In this document: one piece after another, positions 17,823-25,610 of the stretch
Numbering within the stretch: the stretch's first letter is position 1
Layout: the number at the start of each line of letters is the position of its first letter
Position numbers and translations under genes: made by a program
DNA from: Thioalkalivibrio nitratireducens DSM 14787
GTDB lineage: Bacteria; Pseudomonadota; Gammaproteobacteria; Ectothiorhodospirales; Ectothiorhodospiraceae
Length of the DNA: 64,000 bases
Reading direction: 5' to 3'
NCBI RefSeq assembly: GCF_000321415.2
Contig: NC_019902.2
Location: forward strand, 868,001 to 932,000
Notes under the pieces: generated by a model
Told to the model about the DNA's origin: nothing
Databases searched by the model: none
Seen by the model: only the letters and a program-made list of their open reading frames with translations

Positions 17823-18302
17823 TCACCCCGGAAGGCCGATGACTTCATCGCGAAATGATGTCCCCCAAAATGCGCCGTGCCGTTCACCCTGGGTGCGTCC
17901 ATTCGGGCGCCCGCAACCCGCAGCCGGGATGTTCCCCTTATGGGAAGGTAGCACATGGCCACGGCGATAACCCGCGCGGCCTGGCGCGGGTTCGGCTGGA
18001 ATATCGCCTCGGTGGCCCCCGCCCGCGCTGAGAGCCACGCCCTTGTCGTGCTGCGCCAGCCGGTCGTGCCGTTCGCGCCCCGCACCCAGCGGGGCCATGA
18101 CCTCGACTTCCATCCCGTTGCGGCGGAACTTGCGGACCACCTCGTCGGTTGCCGCCACCGCTGAACTGTCCCAGGGCGAGACGGGGCGCAGATCCAGCAC
18201 CACGTGATGCACCGGCTCGCGGTAGTCGAAGCTGTCGATGAACTTGTCGACCGCAACGAAGAGGAGCTGCCCACTGACGGTGTAGGTACGGGTCCGGTAT
18301 AG
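17823..18302 (-). pseudogene. SulP-family permease, STAS-domain remnant
   Basis: The minus strand encodes the end of a SulP anion permease: TRTYTVSGQLLFVAVDKFID, HHVVLDLRPVSPWDSSAVAA, VVRKFRRNGMEVEV, LAQHDKGVALSAG. The frame is closed by a stop just upstream (near 18303), with no start and no membrane domain, and the normal C-terminus is replaced by unrelated sequence. It abuts modE. SulP proteins move sulfate, bicarbonate or molybdate, so a lost anion permease beside molybdate genes is notable. Confidence 0.65.
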
Positions 18303-18318
18303 TCACTTGAACATAACG
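18295..18318 (+). promoter_or_regulatory. ModE-box-like operator upstream of modE
   Basis: CGGTATAGT, six bases, AACATAACG. This keeps the layout of the ModE consensus (CGnTATATA-N6-TATATAACG): CG.TATA on the left and ATAACG on the right match. It ends 22 bases before the modE GTG, so autoregulation by molybdate-bound ModE is likely. Confidence 0.6.
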
Positions 18319-18340
18319 AGCTGGGTCGGGGAGCCGCATC

Positions 18341-19156
18341 GTGAGACCGGACGTCGACGGCCGATTCTGGCTGAACATTGAGGGCAAGGGTTTCCTTGGC
18401 CTCGGGCGCATCGAACTGCTGGAGCAGATCGGCGCCACGGGCTCGATCTCGGCCGCTGCCCGGAAGATGGGCATGAGCTACAAGACCGCCTGGGATGCGA
18501 TCGACGCGATGAACAACCTCGCGGACGAGCCCCTGCTGATCCGGCAGGTCGGCGGCCGGCACGGCGGTGGCACGCGGCTGACGGAGTACGGAAAACGGGT
18601 GACTCGCCAGTACCGGGCCGCGGAACACGAGTACCAGCGCTTCATCGACGTGATGCGCGAGCAACTGGCACACCTGGGCCTGAAGGAGCCTCCGGACGGC
18701 TGGAGCTTCATCAGGAGAATGGCCATGCGTACATCGGCACGAAACCAGTTCCAGGGCAAGGTGGCCCGCTTCACCGAGGGGGCGGTCAACGACGTGATCA
18801 CCGTCGACATTGGGGGTGGGATCGAGATTTCCTCGGTGGTCACGCACGAGGCGGCGCAGTCCCTGGACTTGCTGCGGGAGGGGCGCGAGGTGCAGGCGTT
18901 GATCAAGGCCTCGTTCGTGATTCTGTGCGAGGACGTCGAAGGGATGCGCTTCAGCGCCCGCAACCGTCTCTGTGGAATTGTGAGCCGGGTCCAGCCCGGT
19001 GCGGTGAATGCGGAGGTGAAGCTCGATCTCTCCGCCGGCAGGACGCTCACGTCCATCGTGACCATGGACGCCGTGAATGAGGGCTGGCTGAAAGAGGGCG
19101 GCCGGGTCTGTGCCCTGATCAAAGCCCCCCACGTGGTTCTCGCCGTCTCGGATTGA
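18341..19156 (+). CDS. modE: Molybdate-responsive transcription regulator ModE
   Basis: A 271-residue regulator: N-terminal winged helix (GRIELLEQIGATGSISAAAR, MSYKTAWDAIDAMN, GGRHGGGTRLTEYG) and two C-terminal Mop domains (SARNQFQGKVARFTEGAVND and SARNRLCGIVSRVQPGAVNA), each with an IKA segment for molybdate binding. With molybdate bound it represses modABC and activates molybdoenzyme genes in known systems. The start is GTG with GGGGAG before it. It precedes modA in the same direction; the window's three molybdoenzymes give a clear reason for tight control. Confidence 0.93.
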   Translation: MRPDVDGRFWLNIEGKGFLGLGRIELLEQIGATGSISAAARKMGMSYKTAWDAIDAMNNLADEPLLIRQVGGRHGGGTRLTEYGKRVTRQYRAAEHEYQRFIDVMREQLAHLGLKEPPDGWSFIRRMAMRTSARNQFQGKVARFTEGAVNDVITVDIGGGIEISSVVTHEAAQSLDLLREGREVQALIKASFVILCEDVEGMRFSARNRLCGIVSRVQPGAVNAEVKLDLSAGRTLTSIVTMDAVNEGWLKEGGRVCALIKAPHVVLAVSD

Positions 19157-19242
19157 TCCCATACAGAGCAAGCGACACGTGTCCGTAGGCTGGTGCGATA
19201 ACTCCCTAACCACCGAACTGCTGCCAAACCGAGGAGTGAGCG

Positions 19243-20016
19243 ATGAAAAACCCGTTCTTGCTTGTTCTCGCCACCGTCGCGATCGTCTTCGCGAGCGCGG
19301 CCCATGCGGAGAGGTTCACCATCGCGGCGGCGTCGGATTTGCGTTTCGCGCTGGACGACATCGCGGAGCTCTACCGCCAGCAGCATCCGGATCACGAGTT
19401 CAACGTCATTTACGGTTCGTCCGGGAAGATGACGACCCAGATCATGAACGGTGCCCCTTACGATGTGTTCTTCTCAGCGGACATCGCGTTCCCCGAACGT
19501 CTGAAGGAGGCCGGCCTCACGGCCACTGAACCCGAGGTCTATGCCATCGGCCGGATCGTGATCTGGAGCAATACGCTCGATGCGTCCGAACTCCGGCTCG
19601 AGGATCTTCCGACCGATCCCAGGATCCGCCGCGTCGCGATCGCGCAGCCGTCGCACGCGCCCTATGGCCTGCGTGCGCAGGAGGCGATGGAATCGGTCGA
19701 GGTGTGGGAAGCCGTGCAGCCGCGGCTGGTCTTCGGCGAGAACATCGCCCATACCGCTCAGATGGTCGAATCCGGGGCCGCCAACGTCGGGATCATCGCG
19801 CTCTCGCTGGCCAGGTTTCCGTCGCTGGCCATGCACCCCTACTACCTGATCGACGACGGGCTGCACAATCCGTTGAGCCAGGCCTACATCGTCACCAGGC
19901 GCGCGAAGGAGAACGACGCCGCGAAGAGCTTCGCCCGCTACATGGAGATCGACGAAGCCCACGAGATCATGGAACGCTACGGTTTCGTGATGCCCGGCAG
20001 CGACAGTGACGGGTAG
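19243..20016 (+). CDS. modA: Molybdate ABC transporter, periplasmic binding protein ModA
   Basis: A 257-residue protein with signal peptide (1-22, cleavage after AHA) and the ModA pattern: AAASDLRFALDDIAELY, VIYGSSGKMTTQIMNGAPYD, FFSADIAFP, ending with EIMERYGF. It delivers molybdate or tungstate to ModBC. AGGAGTGAGCG precedes the ATG. The TAG stop is formed by the GTAGGGCGG edge of a REP repeat that separates it from modB, so the last residues (GSDSDG) may differ from the ancestral end. Confidence 0.92.
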   Translation: MKNPFLLVLATVAIVFASAAHAERFTIAAASDLRFALDDIAELYRQQHPDHEFNVIYGSSGKMTTQIMNGAPYDVFFSADIAFPERLKEAGLTATEPEVYAIGRIVIWSNTLDASELRLEDLPTDPRIRRVAIAQPSHAPYGLRAQEAMESVEVWEAVQPRLVFGENIAHTAQMVESGAANVGIIALSLARFPSLAMHPYYLIDDGLHNPLSQAYIVTRRAKENDAAKSFARYMEIDEAHEIMERYGFVMPGSDSDG

Positions 20017-20128
20017 GGCGGACGGGCGAAGCGTCATCCACCATGCGGCCTCCATCGTCACCACCACACCCAGGGGCTATCCCGGGCGCCCTTCGGCGGA
20101 TGACGGCCTTCGGCCTTTTCCGCCCTAC
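20013..20128. repeat. REP-type repeat between modA and modB
   Basis: GTAGGGCGG at the left and GGCGGATGACGGCC with TTTTCCGCCCTAC at the right. It fills the whole modA-modB gap and supplies the modA stop codon. Confidence 0.7.
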
Positions 20129-20151
20129 GCTTCGGGGCAGAGGGTAACGGT

Positions 20152-20838
20152 ATGTTGGGACTCGGACCGGCCGACTGGCAGGCGATTGAGCTGACGTTCA
20201 AGCTCTGCCTGTACACTACGATCATCCTGCTGATCATTGCCACCCCGATCGCCTGGTGGCTGGCGAGCGGGCGCTCGGTCGTGCGGGTGGCGGTGCAGGC
20301 CGTCGTCGCCCTGCCGCTCGTCTTGCCCCCGACCGTGCTCGGCTTCTACCTGCTGATCGTGCTCGGTCCGCGGGGGTTTGTCGGGGGAGCGCTCGAGTCC
20401 ATCGGCCTGCATCACCTCGCATTCACCTTCGAAGGCATCCTGGTGGCTTCGGTGCTGTACTCGATGCCTTTCGCGGTGCAGCCGCTGACCGAGGCCTTCA
20501 AGAATCTCGGGCCGCGCCCGGTCGAGGTCGCGAGCAGCCTCGGCGCCGGCGTGTGGGACCGTTTCTTCACCGTGATCCTGCCACTGACCCGCGGCGGTTT
20601 CGTGGTCGCCGCCACTCTGACCTTCGCCCACACGGTCGGCGAGTTCGGCGTGATCCTGATGCTCGGAGGCAGCATTCCAGGGGAGACCAAGGTTCTGTCG
20701 GTGCTGATTTACGATCACGCCGAGGCGATGAACTATGAGGCCGCGCACCGCCTGTCGGCAATTCTGCTGGCGTTCGCCTTCTTCACGCTGTTCGTCGTTT
20801 ACACGATCACGCGCCGCTTCGAGGTGGCGAAGGTATGA
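20152..20838 (+). CDS. modB: Molybdate ABC transporter permease ModB
   Basis: A 228-residue inner-membrane permease with about five transmembrane segments. LPLVLPPTVLGFYLL and the cytoplasmic loop EVASSLGAGVWDRFFTVILP (EAA-type motif that contacts the ATPase) are typical of ModB. It overlaps modC by ATGA, so the two are translated together. It is separated from modA by a REP repeat that may lower or differentially stabilise expression. Confidence 0.93.
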   Translation: MLGLGPADWQAIELTFKLCLYTTIILLIIATPIAWWLASGRSVVRVAVQAVVALPLVLPPTVLGFYLLIVLGPRGFVGGALESIGLHHLAFTFEGILVASVLYSMPFAVQPLTEAFKNLGPRPVEVASSLGAGVWDRFFTVILPLTRGGFVVAATLTFAHTVGEFGVILMLGGSIPGETKVLSVLIYDHAEAMNYEAAHRLSAILLAFAFFTLFVVYTITRRFEVAKV

Positions 20839-21905
20839 CGCTGTCGGTGCGGGTGCGTCTGGATCGAGGCAGCTTCACGCTTGATGTCGACATCAATCTG
20901 CCCCTCGAGGGTGTTACCTCCCTGTTCGGGCGTTCCGGCTGCGGGAAGACGACGCTGCTGCGCATCATTGCGGGGCTGGAGAAGGTGCGCGGTGCCGAGG
21001 TCCGCTTTGGCCAGCGGGTCTGGCAGCAGGGGCGGCAGTTCATGCCGCTGCACAGGCGTCGTATCGGGCTGGTGTTCCAGGAGCACAGCCTGCTCCAGCA
21101 CCTGTCCGTGCGCGGCAACTTGCTGTACGGCTACAACCGCACGCCGCGGGAAGCCCGGCGGCTGCAGCTGCGTGAGGCCACCGACATGCTCGGCATCGAC
21201 GATCTGCTCGACCGCCCGATCGACCAGCTCTCCGGCGGCCAGCGCCAGCGCGTTTCGCTCGGCCGGGCGCTGCTGACCAGTCCGCAACTCCTGTTGCTGG
21301 ACGAGCCGATGGCAGCACTGGACACCCAGACCAAGCGCGAGATCATGCCTTTCCTGTCGCGTATGGCGAGCGAGGCCGGCGTCCCGATCATGCTGGTCAC
21401 CCACGCGCCGGACGAGGTCGAGCGCCTCGCCGACCGTGTGGTCTTCATGCGCGACGGCCAGGTCGAATGCAGCGAGCCGTTGCGCCAGGCGCTCGCCCGC
21501 CCCGATTCGCCGCTGTTCGCTGAAGAGGGAGCGGTATCAGTGCTGGAAGGCCCGCTCGGCCCGGTAAACGAACACGGGCTGCGGCCGTTCGGAGCTGAGA
21601 CGGCTCGGCTGTGGCTTCCGAACGGTGGGGCGGAACCCGCGGGCCAGGCCATCCGGGTGCGAATCCTGGCCCGCGACGTCAGCCTGGCGCTGGATGACCC
21701 GCGGCGGATCAGCATCCAGAATCACCTGAAGGTGCGCGTAGAGCGGATCGATACGCCCCGTGCGGGCCGCTGTGTGGTGGCCACCCGCACCGCGGACCGT
21801 CAGTTACTGCTGGCCGAGGTCACACCCTGGGCCGTGGACCAACTCGCCCTGGAACCTGGCGCGGACGTCTACGCGCTGATCAAGTCGGTGGCTTTGGTGA
21901 ACTGA
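20835..21905 (+). CDS. modC: Molybdate ABC transporter ATP-binding protein ModC
   Basis: A 356-residue ATPase with Walker A FGRSGCGKTT (31-40), Q-loop LVFQEHSLLQHL, signature LSGGQRQRVSLGRALL, Walker B LLLLDEPMAALD and H-loop LVTHAPDE. After about residue 290 a Mop domain (SIQNHLKVRVERIDTPRAG, YALIKSVALV) would bind molybdate and allow feedback control of uptake. The overlap with modB and the normal length indicate an intact operon. Confidence 0.94.
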   Translation: MTLSVRVRLDRGSFTLDVDINLPLEGVTSLFGRSGCGKTTLLRIIAGLEKVRGAEVRFGQRVWQQGRQFMPLHRRRIGLVFQEHSLLQHLSVRGNLLYGYNRTPREARRLQLREATDMLGIDDLLDRPIDQLSGGQRQRVSLGRALLTSPQLLLLDEPMAALDTQTKREIMPFLSRMASEAGVPIMLVTHAPDEVERLADRVVFMRDGQVECSEPLRQALARPDSPLFAEEGAVSVLEGPLGPVNEHGLRPFGAETARLWLPNGGAEPAGQAIRVRILARDVSLALDDPRRISIQNHLKVRVERIDTPRAGRCVVATRTADRQLLLAEVTPWAVDQLALEPGADVYALIKSVALVN

Positions 21906-21967
21906 TGCCAGGAACGGTGCCATGACGTCAGAGACGCCACGAGACAGTTGCTGCGCGGCGTCATTCC

Positions 21968-22291
21968 CTACAATGGATTGGCAGACGCGGGGCGTGGGCT
22001 GGATAGGCTCGAGGCTGAGTGTTCGTCCCCGCTGCGCACCGCCTGTTCGATCGACTCGCGGACCGCGATCTTCTCGATGGGGTCCATTTCGTCGCGCATT
22101 TCCCAGAGGTCGGTCTTCTGCTCCTGGATGTCGCGGGCGTAGTGCTGCAGGCGGGTGTTCGCGACCTGCAGCGAGCGCTGCAGGCGACGGGTGACCTCGG
22201 CCAGACGCGCTTCTTCTTCGCGCTGTGCCGGGGTTGGATGGTGTGTGATTTCAGATATGACAGGGCCGGTCGGGCTTTCGGGCGCGTAACC
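21968..22291 (-). pseudogene. Coiled-coil protein fragment without a start codon
   Basis: A frame of 107 codons open from a TAA at 22292-22294 to a TAG at 21968. It encodes charged helical sequence (QREEEARLAEVTRRLQRSLQ, DIQEQKTDLWEMRDEMDPIE) that looks like real coding sequence but has no ATG, GTG or TTG at a useful place. Probably the 3' part of a gene whose start was lost; the family is unknown. Confidence 0.4.
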
Positions 22292-22306
22292 TTACCGGCG
22301 CAGATG

Positions 22307-22720
22307 TCACCATGCCAACACGGAGGCCAATACCGCATAGGCCGCCAGCAACAGGGCGGCCGCCTCCATCGACCACTGGAAGTCCAGCAGCACGCCGACC
22401 GTGACGGGTGCCGCGGCCGTTGCGAAGTTCATCGCGGCCTGCGCCACCGCACGAATTGCTCCGAGATGTGTGGTGCCGTAGAGCTCGGTCCAGATCACCC
22501 CCATCAGCGTATTCGCAACACTTATGCCGAGGCCCGCCAGGCCAAGTTCGATCGGCGCGAGCCAGAGCCCTTCCTGGTTCAGGGCCAGAAGCGCCAGGAA
22601 CAGGGGAGCGAGGTGCCAACGCCGCAAGCGGTGCGCACCGAAGCGATCCACCAGCCGGCCGGCGCAGAATAGGGATACCAGATGGGTCGCGGCGAAGGCG
22701 ATGAAGCTGGAGGCCAGTTA
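22307..22720 (-). pseudogene. Major-facilitator transporter, C-terminal third only
   Basis: The frame reads LASSFIAFAATHLVSLFCAG, GRLVDRFGAHRLRRW (the family's loop motif), LGLAGLGISVANTLMGVIWT and several membrane helices, i.e. the last four or five transmembrane segments of an MFS protein. It begins abruptly where a fragment of the family-2 repeat starts (22722), with no start codon at the join. A deletion or insertion through the repeat has removed the first half or more. Confidence 0.65.
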
Positions 22721-22721
22721 T

Positions 22722-22762
22722 GGATCGCCGTGTCCCGCCACGCTGTGCTCCGCGCGATGACG
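22722..22762. repeat. Fragment of the family-2 MITE-like repeat
   Basis: GGATCGCCGTGTCC... to CGCGCGATGACGG matches the right half of the copy at 16326-16576. It marks the break in the MFS gene. Confidence 0.5.
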
Positions 22763-22790
22763 GATGAAACAGCACTTTCCGCATGGGCGG

Positions 22791-23249
22791 CTAGCAGCGC
22801 AGGTCGGTGCCGCGCACAGAACAGGGCTTTACCTCGCCGCCTGCCGCGATCCACGACGTGATGCCCCTCGAGACGTTGTATACTTGCTGGTAGCCGGCCT
22901 GTTCCATCAGCAGCCGGGCCAGCGCATCGGTGCGGTTGCCGGTGCGGCAGATCAGCACCACCGGCTGTTGCGGATCGGTGAGTTGGCCGAACAGAGCGGG
23001 GAACTCGCGAGTCAGGTGCCCCCGTTCGTCGAACGCGGTGACCAGGTAGCTGCCCTCGATCACGCCGGTTTCGCGCCACTCGTCCGGGCGGCGGATGTCG
23101 ATGATCATCGCGCCGTCCCGGACCTTCTGTTCCAGTGCGGCGTTGTTCAGACGCTCGTACGGGGGATCCGGCAGCAGCGCGATCACGAGCCAAATGGCCG
23201 CGGGCAAGATCAAGAGTCCCAGCAGGGTGATGGTAAGCTTCGTCTTCAT
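22791..23249 (-). CDS. Membrane-anchored rhodanese-like protein
   Basis: A 152-residue protein: one N-terminal membrane segment (residues 7-26), then a single rhodanese domain facing the periplasm with catalytic C101 in VVLICRTGNRT and the first-loop IIDIRRPDEW. It may move sulfane sulfur at the membrane. The ATG overlaps the stop of the upstream frame (ATGA), so the two are translated together. With the tandem sulfurtransferase at 9579 this is the second periplasmic rhodanese in the window. Confidence 0.8.
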   Translation of the reverse strand: MKTKLTITLLGLLILPAAIWLVIALLPDPPYERLNNAALEQKVRDGAMIIDIRRPDEWRETGVIEGSYLVTAFDERGHLTREFPALFGQLTDPQQPVVLICRTGNRTDALARLLMEQAGYQQVYNVSRGITSWIAAGGEVKPCSVRGTDLRC

Positions 23250-23602
23250 CGGCGAAATGGTCGCACCAATGGTATTCGTGCCCGTAATGTCCCCGATGGG
23301 TCTGAGACTGTGGGGGGCGCATCGTGCTTGCCTCGCGATCGCTGCGCGCTGAAAACCGGCCGCAGGTAGTCAACTGCGTCGTCAGTTGCTCGACTACTCT
23401 CGGGCGCAGGAGGCCCCGAAGGCGTCTGGTCGGCCGGGAGCGCTTCGGGCTGCAGCAGGTAGTTCTCGATCGGGCGGTCGGCAAGGTAGGCCGAAAGGGC
23501 ATTGGCGAGGGTCAGATCGTTCGTTTCTGCAGTGGTCCCGAACTGCGGTGCGAGCACTGCGGCGGTCAGCAGCGCGGTTCGAGCGGGTGCGGATACGTTC
23601 AT
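23246..23602 (-). CDS. Hypothetical exported protein coupled to the rhodanese gene
   Basis: 118 residues starting MNVSAPARTALLTAAVLAPQ, which could be a signal peptide, followed by a short helical part (LTLANALSAYLADRPIENYL) and a proline- and arginine-rich tail. No family was recognised. Support for it being real is the ATGA overlap with the following rhodanese gene. The ribosome site is weak, and the tail may be noncoding in origin. Confidence 0.4.
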   Translation of the reverse strand: MNVSAPARTALLTAAVLAPQFGTTAETNDLTLANALSAYLADRPIENYLLQPEALPADQTPSGPPAPESSRATDDAVDYLRPVFSAQRSRGKHDAPPTVSDPSGTLRARIPLVRPFRR

Positions 23603-23725
23603 CGCCCGAGTATCCCGTGGGATGCGATCGATGACAATGGCGGCACACACCGCAAACCCCTCTCCCGGAACGGGGGCTGGGGAGGGGGAAGTGCATTGCC
23701 TGGCTGCGGGTGCACTCACCCTCAC

Positions 23726-23763
23726 CCCCGGCCCCTCTCCCGCTTGCGGGAGAGGGGCCGGGG
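23726..23763. terminator. Strong hairpin, 18-bp arms, downstream of arrC
   Basis: A perfect inverted repeat with a TT loop (arms end CTCCCGC/GCGGGAG), 25 bases after the arrC stop. There is no T-run, so it is more likely a barrier to RNA decay or a member of the CCCCTCTCCC dispersed repeat class (a weaker copy lies at about 23655-23690) than a simple intrinsic terminator. Confidence 0.5.
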
Positions 23764-23787
23764 AAGGGAGGGGGCAGGGGACGCAGG

Positions 23788-24837
23788 TCAGTTCGTGGCC
23801 TGGTTCCGGTCATTCATCAGGAACTGTTCGCCGAGTTTGATCAGCGCGGCGGCGACGGCGATACCCAGCACGAGGATCAGGATCTCCGGCAGGTTCGGCC
23901 GATAGGACTGGACCGCGCCGTACCAGTCAGCGGTCGGCCCCAGCGACACGAGCTGCCCGGTGATGATGAAGCTGTATTGCACCCAGAGCACGGCCACGAT
24001 GGCCAGCAGCGCGAGCAGACGCGGGGCGAGATGCAGCAGCGCGGCCGCGATAATGAAGGGCGCCAGCATCGAGATGCTCGCCCAACCGAGCATTCCGGCA
24101 ACGGTGCTGTGTGCCTCGTAGGCCACGCGTATCAGCAACAGCGCCGCGAGCAGCAGCGCGGTCTGCCGGAAGATGCGCCCGACAGTCTCGGTCAGCGTGC
24201 TTTGCGGGCGCAGCAGCACGATCGCGGCCGTGCCGCTGACCAGCGCCGAGACCAGCGTGACCACCGACAGGAAGGCCCCGTGGTAGTCCGGACGCCCGAT
24301 CACGGTGCCGAACACCGCGCCGATAGTGATCGCCGCGGCGGCAGCGATGAGCAGCGTGCCCCAGGCCAGCGGCAGGTCGAACACCCCATGGCGCCCTTTC
24401 AGGTCCATCACCAGCTTCACGAACAGCAATACCAGTTCGATGGAATACAGCGTGCCCATCCACCAGATCGGCGAACTCGGGTTCGGCGACAGCAGGATCC
24501 AGACCATGTTCAGCAGCGAGCCCAGTTCCGTGGCCAGCGCGGTGAAGCCTCCGACCAGCATCCCGATGGCCAAGATCAGCAGGGCCCGCGTATGCCGCGT
24601 GATGGCCTCATCGTCCATGATCAGCCCGTAGGCCAGCACCAGCGAGACCCCGGTACTCATCAACGCGAGGAAGATGTAGGTGATCAGCGGTAGTGTCCAG
24701 ACCAATGCGCTGTTGGTTGCGAACAGGTGGCCAAAGAACATCTCGTACAGCCCTACAGCACCGCCCGCTACCAGTCCAACGGCGATCAGGGTCCAGGTGG
24801 GTGTGAGAAAATCTTTCACACTGACGTTGGAGTTCAT
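23788..24837 (-). CDS. arrC: NrfD/PsrC-type quinone-interacting membrane subunit (ArrC-like)
   Basis: A 349-residue protein with about nine or ten transmembrane helices and the NrfD pattern (TPTWTLIAVGLVAGGAVGLY, GVSLVLAYGLIMDD, ALATELGSLLNMVWILLSP). It anchors the molybdenum and FeS subunits in the membrane and exchanges electrons with the quinone pool. It starts 3 bases after the FeS subunit gene, so the three form one operon. Some ArrA systems use a CymA cytochrome instead; the NrfD form (arrABC) is the other known arrangement. Confidence 0.75.
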   Translation of the reverse strand: MNSNVSVKDFLTPTWTLIAVGLVAGGAVGLYEMFFGHLFATNSALVWTLPLITYIFLALMSTGVSLVLAYGLIMDDEAITRHTRALLILAIGMLVGGFTALATELGSLLNMVWILLSPNPSSPIWWMGTLYSIELVLLFVKLVMDLKGRHGVFDLPLAWGTLLIAAAAAITIGAVFGTVIGRPDYHGAFLSVVTLVSALVSGTAAIVLLRPQSTLTETVGRIFRQTALLLAALLLIRVAYEAHSTVAGMLGWASISMLAPFIIAAALLHLAPRLLALLAIVAVLWVQYSFIITGQLVSLGPTADWYGAVQSYRPNLPEILILVLGIAVAAALIKLGEQFLMNDRNQATN

Positions 24838-24840
24838 GGA

Positions 24841-25581
24841 TCACGCTCCTTGATTCTCGCCGGCGGGGCGAGCGGGTTCGAAACGGCGCTGTGGCTTGTA
24901 GTCACGGATGTAAATCACCCGTGGCCGGGTGCCCAGTTCTTCACGCAGCCCCCTGCCTCCGTGTTTCGCAACCAGCTTGCTTACCTCGCTGTTCGGATCG
25001 TCGATGTCCCCGAACTGCCGTGCACCCGAGGGGCAGGCGTCGACACAGGCCGGGGCCAGACCCTTCGCCAGCCGGTGGTCGCAGAACGTGCATTTCTCCA
25101 CCGTGCCGGCCGGACGGACAACCGGGTAGGTCGTTCCGCGCTCCGGGTTGCCGTGCGGAGAGCCTTCGCCTCCGACTTCCTCGACCATCTCCCGGGGAGA
25201 GAAGCACCCCTCGGCCAGACGGTCTCTCTCGGCCCAGTCCTTGTGCGGCCTTTCCCAGTTGAAGCTGATCACGCCGTACGGGCAGTTGACGATGCAGGCC
25301 TTGCAGCCGATGCACTTCTTCGGGTCGTGCAGCGTCAGGCCGGTGTCTCGGTTCTTGTACATCGCCTGGGTCGGGCAAGCCTTCACGCAGGGCGCGTTGT
25401 CGCAGTGGTTGCACATCGTCGAGATGTATTCGTAGCGCACGGCAGGGAACTTCCCGCTGGTGCGGGTGATCTTGTCGCACCAGTTGAAGCCGACCGGCGT
25501 GTTGTTTTCGATCTTGCACGCGATGGTGCAAGCGGCGCAGCCGACGCAGAGCTGCTGGTCAATCACCATTCCATATCCCAT
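24841..25581 (-). CDS. arrB: Four-cluster ferredoxin subunit (ArrB-like)
   Basis: 246 residues, starting MGYGMVIDQQLCVGCAACTI. It carries four groups of cysteines (CVGCAACTIAC, CNHCDNAPCVKAC, CIGCKACIVNC, CTFCDHR with ACVDACPSGA). Several stretches look close to ArrB of arsenate-respiring Shewanella as I remember it: KIENNTP, NPERGTTYPVVRP, EKCTFCDHRLAKGL and the GTRPRVIYIRDY end. It passes electrons between the membrane subunit and the catalytic subunit. The start at 25581 lies 30 bases after the catalytic gene's stop. Confidence 0.78.
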   Translation of the reverse strand: MGYGMVIDQQLCVGCAACTIACKIENNTPVGFNWCDKITRTSGKFPAVRYEYISTMCNHCDNAPCVKACPTQAMYKNRDTGLTLHDPKKCIGCKACIVNCPYGVISFNWERPHKDWAERDRLAEGCFSPREMVEEVGGEGSPHGNPERGTTYPVVRPAGTVEKCTFCDHRLAKGLAPACVDACPSGARQFGDIDDPNSEVSKLVAKHGGRGLREELGTRPRVIYIRDYKPQRRFEPARPAGENQGA

Positions 25582-25610
25582 GACTGAACTCTCCTGGCAA
25601 TTTTCGGCTG

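Noticed and set aside
23726-23763. Hairpin as a classical Rho-independent terminator
   Set aside because: The stem is very strong but no T-run follows on the strand of the operon; similar C/G-rich repeats occur elsewhere, so it was kept only as a terminator-like hairpin.
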